NCBI GenBank assembly: GCA_004376975.1
Contig: SOJA01000022.1
Coordinates: 1-10,297 of the forward strand
From: Candidatus Bathyarchaeota archaeon
Lineage (GTDB): Archaea > Thermoproteota > Bathyarchaeia > Bathyarchaeales > UBA233
Direction of reading: 5' to 3'
DNA length: 10,297 bases
Positions 5,271 through 10,297 of this stretch are shown here, one piece after another. Position numbers and translations under genes: made by a program. Every line of letters begins with the position of its first letter. Position 1 is the first letter of the stretch. The notes beneath the pieces are model-generated. The model did not search any database, was not told the origin of the DNA, and saw only the letters and a list, made by a program, of their open reading frames with translations.

Positions 5271-7214
5271 GTGGAAGAAATGTCTGTTCATCTTCACACA
5301 ACAATAACAAAGAAAACGAACGAAATCATAGAGGAACTAGCCAAAACTTATGGTGCGAAAAACCGTGTCCTTGAGCAAGCAGTAGAAACATTGCTTCGGG
5401 TGGAAAAAGTCGGCTCCTGTGAAGACTGCGTAGTAAAAGCCAAAATGAATGAACAAACAAAGTTGAGAGAAGCCCTTGATTTGACATCATTTGGAAGAAA
5501 AACTCTAGATGGCCTTTTGGAAGTTGCAGTCGGCGACAAAACAATGCAGGATATGATAAAGGAACAGAAAGCAGAATCCAAGAACACCATTGAAATCCTG
5601 AAAGGTGCAATAGAATGGAAACCACCATCCAACTTCAAAGAGTTTACCATAATTCTTGAGGAAATCAGAGACTTAACCCGAATGTTTGACTTAGCCTCAC
5701 GCAGTGAAATAGACAACACTGTAATACTAAGACCCAAAGCATTTAGACGCTTACCAGAAGTTGTCGCATTCCAAACAGCAGTAATACTTGAAGGATTGGG
5801 CGTACCATTCGAGATCCGCATGATGGGAGAAGACATAGCAGTAAAAATGATACGCCAAGAAATATACCCACTGAGGAAAAAAGAATTCGGCGAATCTCTC
5901 TACCAACGAATCGAAAAGAGGCTTGCCACATCAAGACCAGGACTCTTCAGGGGATCATTAATGCTTGTTGGACCAGGCTTTATGAATTGGGTTGAAAAGC
6001 ATTTAGAAGAACCTATAACCGATTTGGGCTCTATTATTGAGGATGTTAGGATAGCGTTAGGAGTTGATGAACTTCCAAGAGACCCCAGAGAGTTTGTGAA
6101 GAGCTTGCTTTCCGCGTGTGTTAAAATGAACTGGTTCAAGCAAGCTAAAATCTTGGAGGAGAAGGATGAAGACATTTTGAGCTTGACTTTCCAATCTACG
6201 GCCCTCTCTGTTACGCGACTATCTGTTGCAGCTCTCTCCGTGATGTTTGCCACTCGTGGATGGAAGCTATTAACCTATGAAGTTGAGTACACCAATGCAA
6301 ACATGACAGTTAAATACGTAGGTGCAGGAGATCAAAGTCTGCTTGATCAAATAGCAGAAATGAGCCTTTTCCAAACCATAGGAAGGCAATTTTTGGACGT
6401 TATTCCAATCCCGCGAGAAGTCTTTAACTCTTTTGCATATAGAGTGTATGAAACCGACAGACGCAAGTTCGCTGAAATCTATCGGTCTATGGGAGTTCGC
6501 ATTGCGAAAGCAATTCGGATGCTCGCAAGGAATGACATTGAAAGAATGGGAAGGCTATCCCGGAACTTTCTCCTCAAGCAAGTCCACACAATTCAACCAG
6601 ACACAGAGGTGAGATTTGTCGACGACGAGCACTTCACAGTGATATTCAAACGAATTGATCTACTGTTGATTAATAGCCAACGCACATTAATCGAATCCAT
6701 GTTCAAAGAATTAGGCTATGAAGTTACAACTACTGCATTCCAAAACCTGTTAAATGTCAAGTTAAAACTACTAGAAAAGCCAGCCCTTGAACCAATTTCA
6801 CGGAAAAAAACTATGCAAACACTCATAAACGAAATGTCAGCTAACTCGGCAGAAGAAGCCTTTGCACTGGAAAAAGAACACCTAGATGAACTTTTTCCTG
6901 AAGATTATCCTTGGACCATCAGAGAGGTTGGCGATAGATTGATTGACATGTACCGTGAACTGGACATGGAGGTTGAAATAGAATACTTTGAAGGCGGATT
7001 CACATTGAAATATAAGACTTGCCCGTTCTATAAACTAGTTGAAAGCGGACAGAAAAAATGGCTCTGCAACCTTCGTAAGAAGACGATAGAATATATGACT
7101 TCAAGAGTCTCACATGGTAAAAAAGGAAAAATAAGGATCATCAAATCCTTACTTCAAAATGAACATCCATGTGAATACGCGATATTTCTAACCGGATTTT
7201 TGGAAAATGAGTAA
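5271..7214 (+). CDS. Ribbon-helix-helix DNA-binding protein with a large unrecognised C-terminal region (647 aa)
   Basis: Residues 4-43 have the pattern of a ribbon-helix-helix (MetJ/Arc type) DNA-binding domain: a short strand SVHLHTTI, then helix TKKTNEIIEELAKTYG, a turn and helix NRVLEQAVETLL. A CxxC follows (Cys50, Cys53). The remaining 600 residues match no family I can name. They contain several units of similar look, a helix ending near LG/RG followed by two strands (about 155-195, 308-350, 456-500 and 552-583). The last runs into CPFY (Cys584), WLC (Cys599) and HPCEYAI (Cys634), a pattern reminiscent of C-terminal domains in methanogen-type regulators and possibly ligand- or metal-binding. 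No membrane segments are seen. The predicted transcript starts at or beside GTG 5271; ATG 5280 (residue 4) is the alternative start. It is most likely a transcription regulator sensing a small molecule. Its neighbours and the recurrent TGAACA sites suggest glutamate/nitrogen genes as targets, but that is inference. Confidence 0.72.
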   Translation: MEEMSVHLHTTITKKTNEIIEELAKTYGAKNRVLEQAVETLLRVEKVGSCEDCVVKAKMNEQTKLREALDLTSFGRKTLDGLLEVAVGDKTMQDMIKEQKAESKNTIEILKGAIEWKPPSNFKEFTIILEEIRDLTRMFDLASRSEIDNTVILRPKAFRRLPEVVAFQTAVILEGLGVPFEIRMMGEDIAVKMIRQEIYPLRKKEFGESLYQRIEKRLATSRPGLFRGSLMLVGPGFMNWVEKHLEEPITDLGSIIEDVRIALGVDELPRDPREFVKSLLSACVKMNWFKQAKILEEKDEDILSLTFQSTALSVTRLSVAALSVMFATRGWKLLTYEVEYTNANMTVKYVGAGDQSLLDQIAEMSLFQTIGRQFLDVIPIPREVFNSFAYRVYETDRRKFAEIYRSMGVRIAKAIRMLARNDIERMGRLSRNFLLKQVHTIQPDTEVRFVDDEHFTVIFKRIDLLLINSQRTLIESMFKELGYEVTTTAFQNLLNVKLKLLEKPALEPISRKKTMQTLINEMSANSAEEAFALEKEHLDELFPEDYPWTIREVGDRLIDMYRELDMEVEIEYFEGGFTLKYKTCPFYKLVESGQKKWLCNLRKKTIEYMTSRVSHGKKGKIRIIKSLLQNEHPCEYAIFLTGFLENE

Positions 7215-7293
7215 ACTACACATCTAGACTTGTACCTAATCACATCGAATTAGTTTAAAAGGAGCTAAGTTCCCAAATTCAGAAGGGCGACCT

Positions 7294-7383
7294 ATGTCCT
7301 TGCACGTCCACTTCAGACCCTGCGTTGCTGTCCAGAACTTCCACGAAACCCTAAATTCAGTTATTCCTGTAGGAGACGATTAA
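7294..7383 (+). CDS. Possible 29-residue small ORF (doubtful)
   Basis: ATG 7294 opens a 29-codon frame (MSLHVHFRPCVAVQNF...) ending at TAA 7383, in the 284-nt gap before RFC small. A TATA-like TTTAAA at about 7254-7259 would start transcription around 7282, and a hairpin with T-rich tail follows the stop directly. There is no good Shine-Dalgarno for this ATG. The frame stays open upstream to 7240 without a standard start, so it could equally be a gene remnant or the body of a non-coding RNA. I recognise no family. Confidence 0.2.
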   Translation: MSLHVHFRPCVAVQNFHETLNSVIPVGDD

Positions 7384-7384
7384 A

Positions 7385-7434
7385 GATGTCAATTTGAACG
7401 TTTGACATCCGTCAACTGCTTTTCTCTCTTTTTC
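7385..7434 (+). terminator. Hairpin plus T-rich tract
   Basis: GATGTCAA (7385-7392) and TTGACATC (7402-7409) form a perfect 8-bp stem with a 9-nt loop, followed by CTTTTCTCTCTTTTTC (about 7418-7433). This resembles a terminator for whatever is transcribed across 7280-7383. The palindrome could instead be a protein-binding site upstream of the RFC genes. Confidence 0.4.
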
Positions 7435-7452
7435 ATACGGTATTGAATAGCA

Positions 7453-7490
7453 TTTATTAGCAATTCCATTTATTATGCTATGAAGAAGGT
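7453..7490 (+). promoter_or_regulatory. Putative RFC operon promoter and ribosome site
   Basis: Two identical TTTATTA elements occur 16 nt apart (7453-7459 and 7469-7475). The first would give a leader of about 17 nt containing AAGGT (7486-7490), 8 nt before TTG 7499. The second would place initiation almost exactly on the TTG, giving leaderless mRNA. Sequence alone does not decide between them. Confidence 0.35.
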
Positions 7491-7498
7491 TTGCATCT

Positions 7499-8470
7499 TT
7501 GAGTTTTGAAATGTGGGCAGAGAAATACAGGCCGAAAACGTTAGATGACATGGTTAACCAGAAAGAAATAGTTGAGCGCCTAAAAAGTTTTGTGAAATCA
7601 AGGAATGTGCCTCACAGCATTTTTGCGGGACCACCTGGAACAGGAAAGACGACAGCTGCGCTTTGTCTGGCTAGAGACCTTTACGGTCAAGCCTACAGAG
7701 AACATATCATGGAGTTGAATGCAAGCGATGAACGTGGTATTAATGTTGTAAGGAAAACTGTGAAGACTTTTGCAAGAGTTCGCTCTATTGGTGAGATTCC
7801 CTTCAAGATAATGATTTTGGACGAGTCGGATAACATGACCTCTGATGCACAGCAGGCATTAAGGCGGACGATGGAGCGTTACACTGAAACCTGCAGGTTC
7901 ATTTTAATCGCAAACTACAGTGGGAAAATAATAGAACCCATTCAATCAAGATGTGCACCCTTCCGTTTTACATATCTTCCAAGCGAAGAACAAGACCGAT
8001 ATTTAAAGCTGATAGCTGATAACGAGAAGCTAGAGCTCTTGGATGAAGGCTTGGATGCGATTTTCGAAGTTTGTAGCGGAGACCTAAGAAGAGCGATAAA
8101 CACTCTGCAGGCGGCAGCCTCTTTGAACAGACCTATTGACGCAAAAGTTGTCTACTCGATTGCTGGAAGGGCAAATCCTGCGGACGTGAGAAAAATGATT
8201 GAAACAGCCGTGAACGGCGATTTTTTTGAAGCGAGAAAGCAATTGCGTGACATGATTCGAAAATATGGAGTGGCAGGAAGTGACATGGTGCGTCAAATTC
8301 ATAGGGAAGTCTTCAGAGGAAGTCTTCCAGAGCCATGGAAGATAAAACTGGTTGACATCATAGGTGAAATAGATTATAGGCTTGTTGAGGGGTCTGATGA
8401 AGAAATTCAGCTGAGTGCACTGTTAGCCAGACTTGTTGAGTCCGGCTACGAATTGGGAAAGGCGAAATAG
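7499..8470 (+). CDS. Replication factor C small subunit (clamp loader ATPase, 323 aa)
   Basis: This is the AAA+ subunit of the archaeal clamp loader, which with RFC large opens and loads the PCNA sliding clamp at primer-template junctions. Features in order are the N-terminal MWAEKYRPKTLDDMV (RFC box), Walker A GPPGTGKT (44-51), NASDERG (74-80), Walker B IMILDESD (104-111; DESD where DEAD is commonest), the arginine-finger motif QSRC (149-152), and sensor 2 GDLRRAIN (194-201). A helical C-terminal collar domain follows. Length is normal for the family and no intein is present. TTG 7499 is preferred because MSFEMWAEKYRP matches usual family N-termini and AAGGT lies 8 nt upstream; ATG 7511 (residue 5) would remove little. 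The stop codon abuts the start of RFC large, so the two are surely cotranscribed. Confidence 0.97.
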   Translation: MSFEMWAEKYRPKTLDDMVNQKEIVERLKSFVKSRNVPHSIFAGPPGTGKTTAALCLARDLYGQAYREHIMELNASDERGINVVRKTVKTFARVRSIGEIPFKIMILDESDNMTSDAQQALRRTMERYTETCRFILIANYSGKIIEPIQSRCAPFRFTYLPSEEQDRYLKLIADNEKLELLDEGLDAIFEVCSGDLRRAINTLQAAASLNRPIDAKVVYSIAGRANPADVRKMIETAVNGDFFEARKQLRDMIRKYGVAGSDMVRQIHREVFRGSLPEPWKIKLVDIIGEIDYRLVEGSDEEIQLSALLARLVESGYELGKAK

Positions 8471-9739
8471 GTGCAAAACACGTACGCTGTTTGGGTTCTA
8501 AAGCATAAGCCAAAATCCTTGAAGGCAGTTGTTGGGAACAAGAAACCCATTCAAAACCTTGTTAGTTGGGTGAAGTCTTGGGAACGGAATGTTCCTGAAA
8601 AGAGAGCTGCTTTTCTCTATGGATCTCCAGGGGTTGGAAAAACTGTTACAGTTGAAGCCCTAGCTAACGATTTCCACATGGAGCTTGTGGAGAAAAACGC
8701 AAGCGATTACAGAACAAAGGAAGCCATAAAACGTTCTGCAGGGTTAGCTTCACAATACAGGCCATTGTTTGGCGGAAAGAGAATCGTTCTCTTGGATGAG
8801 CTAGGTGGGCTAACGGGAACAGCGGATAGAGGCGGAGTAAGAGCGGTAACCGAGATCATAAAGACAGCTCGATGCCCAGTGGTTTTAATAGCCAACAACG
8901 CTTACGACCCGCGATTCATGAATCTCCGCAAGTACTGTCTCTTGATAGAGTTTAAGAAGCCAGCAATAGGCGAGGTTAAGAAGCATTTAGAGTTGATATG
9001 CTTGCTTGAGGGCGTTCAGGCTGATGAAGACGCGTTAAACTTCATTGCTCAACGTTCAGGAGGCGACGTTCGCTCTGCAGTAAACGATCTTCAAGCTTTG
9101 GCTCAAGGCAAGAAAAAACTAGCTTATGAAGATGTTTCTTGGCTTGGTTACCGGGATAGACAAGAAAAAATTTTCACCGTGTTGAAAATGATAATGTATG
9201 GAAAAACATGTATTGGTGCAAAACGGGCTGCTGACATGACAGACGTTGGCATTGACATGCTTTTTGAATGGATATATGAAAATGTTCCAGCACACCTAAC
9301 TGATCCACATGACCTAGCTAGAGCCATGGATGCTCTTTCGCTTGCAGATGTTTATCGTGGCCGAATCCGCGCTACTCAGAATTGGAGTCTTATGCGTTAT
9401 GTAATCGACTACATGACTGCTGGGGTGGCTATGGCGAGACAAAATACCAAGACTCACGGCTGGATCCCTTTCAAGTTTCCCGGACGCATAAGAATGTTGT
9501 CAAGGTCTAAGGCTGAACGTGCAATGCAGCTGAGAATCGGATACAATGTTAAGCGTAGATGTCACATTTCAGCTGTTAGAGCCTCAAAAGTGATTCTTCC
9601 TTATCTAAGGATAGTATTCAAGAACGATACGAGCATGGCTGCTGGACTAGCGAAATGGCTCAACTTAAATCAGGAAATGGTTGAGTATCTAGCTGGAACC
9701 AAGAAAAGAGCTGAAGCTATAGCTGAACTGCTGAGCTGA
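8471..9739 (+). CDS. Replication factor C large subunit (clamp loader, 422 aa)
   Basis: This is the single large AAA+ subunit that joins four RFC small subunits in the archaeal clamp loader. It shows the RFC-type N-terminus VWVLKHKPKSLKAVVG, Walker A GSPGVGKT (51-58), KNASDYRT (75-82), Walker B IVLLDELGGL (105-114), and sensor 2 GGDVRSAVNDLQ (197-208), followed by a helical collar and C-terminal domain. Walker B keeps Asp-Glu, but the usual following Asp (DEVDGL) is Gly. The protein ends in AEAIAELLS, and I find no QxxLxxFF PCNA-interacting motif at the C-terminus where many archaeal large subunits carry one. It starts at GTG 8471 immediately after the TAG of RFC small, consistent with translational coupling. 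Its stop is 17 nt from the convergent tRNA-binding gene. Confidence 0.95.
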   Translation: MQNTYAVWVLKHKPKSLKAVVGNKKPIQNLVSWVKSWERNVPEKRAAFLYGSPGVGKTVTVEALANDFHMELVEKNASDYRTKEAIKRSAGLASQYRPLFGGKRIVLLDELGGLTGTADRGGVRAVTEIIKTARCPVVLIANNAYDPRFMNLRKYCLLIEFKKPAIGEVKKHLELICLLEGVQADEDALNFIAQRSGGDVRSAVNDLQALAQGKKKLAYEDVSWLGYRDRQEKIFTVLKMIMYGKTCIGAKRAADMTDVGIDMLFEWIYENVPAHLTDPHDLARAMDALSLADVYRGRIRATQNWSLMRYVIDYMTAGVAMARQNTKTHGWIPFKFPGRIRMLSRSKAERAMQLRIGYNVKRRCHISAVRASKVILPYLRIVFKNDTSMAAGLAKWLNLNQEMVEYLAGTKKRAEAIAELLS

Positions 9740-9756
9740 AAACCTGAGCATTAAGT

Positions 9757-10095
9757 CTAGTGTATCTTGCTTCCTTCTGCAATATCTTTTTCAGGCTGCA
9801 AACACACAACGTTTTCCTCATCGTCTTCGGCAGCCAAAATCATACATTGAGATTCTACACCCATAAACCTTCTCCGCTGAAGATTCAGTATAAAGGCGTA
9901 TTTTTTGCCAACCAGCTCTTCAGGCTTGTACCATTGTAGAAGCCCCGCAACTGCCTGCCTCTTTTCTGTTCCGAAATCCACAATCATTCTTATCAGATTT
10001 TGCGAGCCTGGAATCTGATTTGCCTCTAAAACTTTTCCAATTCGCATGTCTAATTTCTGAAAGTTTTGGAAGGAAATTTCCATCTGCGACACCAT
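9757..10095 (-). CDS. Free-standing tRNA-binding OB-fold protein (MetRS beta-subunit/EMAP II-like, 112 aa)
   Basis: The protein is a single tRNA_bind domain: ISFQNFQKLDMRIGKVLEA (about 7-25), then RQAVAGLLQWYKPEELVGKK (46-65), NLQRRRFMGVESQCMILAA (71-89) and a C-terminal acidic stretch. This order matches the C-terminal domain of methionyl-tRNA synthetase, which in many archaea is a separate beta subunit aiding tRNA capture; the related CsaA and EMAP II families share the fold. No other domain is present. I choose ATG 10095 because GGAGA (10106-10102) lies 7 nt upstream; the same frame can be opened at TTG 10101. It is convergent with RFC large and begins 26 nt after the stop of the upstream partial gene, so the two are probably cotranscribed. 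Confidence 0.88.
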   Translation of the reverse strand: MVSQMEISFQNFQKLDMRIGKVLEANQIPGSQNLIRMIVDFGTEKRQAVAGLLQWYKPEELVGKKYAFILNLQRRRFMGVESQCMILAAEDDEENVVCLQPEKDIAEGSKIH

Positions 10096-10121
10096 TTTCA
10101 ATCTCCATGCAACATAAGTTA

Positions 10122-10297
10122 TTAAGTTTTATGTGTCTTCTTCTTTCGCTTTATTTTCTCAACGGTTTTCACTACTCCTCCCCAGCCTTCAACGCTCTTC
10201 GCGTTAACTATTTCAAAAGCCTCCTTCGAAGTTAATCCATGGAGTTCTGCACCAACAGCTTTTCGTGTAAGATATGATGCTGCACTTAATACTTTGC
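10122..10297 (-). CDS. Unrecognised protein, C-terminal 57 residues only
   Basis: An open frame enters from the right window edge and ends at TAA 10124-10122. The visible sequence begins KVLSAASYLTRKAVGAELHG, continues LTSKEAFEIVNAKSVEGWGG, and ends in a very basic tail, KIKRKKKTHKT. Two amphipathic helices are likely, and the lysine-rich tail could contact nucleic acid. I do not recognise the family from this fragment. Sense, composition and the 26-nt spacing to the tRNA-binding gene support a real gene in the same operon. The opposite strand also has a 71-codon frame here, which looks like a shadow. Confidence 0.6.
   Translation of the reverse strand, partial: KVLSAASYLTRKAVGAELHGLTSKEAFEIVNAKSVEGWGGVVKTVEKIKRKKKTHKT

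Larger units (their letters stand above)
7215..7498. other. 284-nt intergenic gap between the ribbon-helix-helix gene and the RFC operon
   Basis: It holds the possible TATA at about 7254-7259, a locally GC-richer segment (7281-7350), the doubtful 29-codon frame, the hairpin/T-tract and the RFC promoter. It has no TGAACA hexamer, unlike the four gaps to its left. I see no tRNA, snoRNA C/D boxes or repeats in it. Confidence 0.5.

Noticed and set aside
5348..5836. A 162-codon minus-strand frame inside the ribbon-helix-helix gene
   Set aside because: It lies wholly antisense to a convincing long gene, has Ser/Phe-rich shadow composition, and I see no ribosome site or domain signature.
7499..9739. 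Intein or fusion in the RFC genes
   Set aside because: Both Walker A regions are continuous and protein lengths are normal, so no insertion is present.
10020..10235. A 71-codon plus-strand frame near the right edge
   Set aside because: It spans antisense both the start of the tRNA-binding gene and the end of the upstream partial gene, and has no supporting signals.

Overview
The window looks like chromosomal DNA from an archaeon, probably a member of the Thermoproteota/Bathyarchaeia-like lineages; the phylum is inferred from gene content only. The evidence is a two-subunit archaeal replication factor C (clamp loader), archaeal-type FMN-binding glutamate synthase, TATA-box promoters, TTG/GTG starts and one probable leaderless start. 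I see no mobile element, CRISPR array, tRNA or rRNA.

Region 1 (1-5177) is a glutamate/ammonia block. On the minus strand, in transcription order, are a degenerate RecA/KaiC-like protein (3223-2501), an FMN-binding glutamate synthase-like protein (2373-766) and a glutamate dehydrogenase, GDH-1 (from 672, running off the left edge). Divergent from these on the plus strand is a second glutamate dehydrogenase, GDH-2 (3408-5177). It carries about 165 extra N-terminal residues that appear to be two copies of one helical unit, at a constant 81-residue offset over the first half of the unit. The two GDH genes lie in inverted orientation and share blocks of perfect DNA identity (65, 55 and 23 nt) inside otherwise diverged sequence, which is the pattern expected of gene conversion.

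Region 2 (5178-7214) holds a 647-residue protein that starts with a ribbon-helix-helix DNA-binding domain and continues with about 600 residues of unrecognised alpha/beta sequence ending in a conserved-looking cysteine set. The hexamer TGAACA (consensus about TGAACAWAW) occurs eight times in the four intergenic gaps of regions 1 and 2 (about 500 nt in total) and only about nine times in the other 9.8 kb. It therefore looks like a shared operator, and the ribbon-helix-helix protein is the nearest candidate to bind it. This possible local glutamate-metabolism regulon is the most interesting signal in the window.

Region 3 (7215-7498) is a 284-nt gap with a possible promoter, a 29-codon ORF and a perfect 8-bp hairpin followed by a T-rich tract. 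It may be a small transcript, but the evidence is weak. Region 4 (7499-9739) is the abutting pair of clamp-loader genes, RFC small then RFC large. Region 5 (9757-10297), convergent with RFC large, has a free-standing tRNA-binding OB-fold protein and, upstream of it, the C-terminal end of an unrecognised gene.
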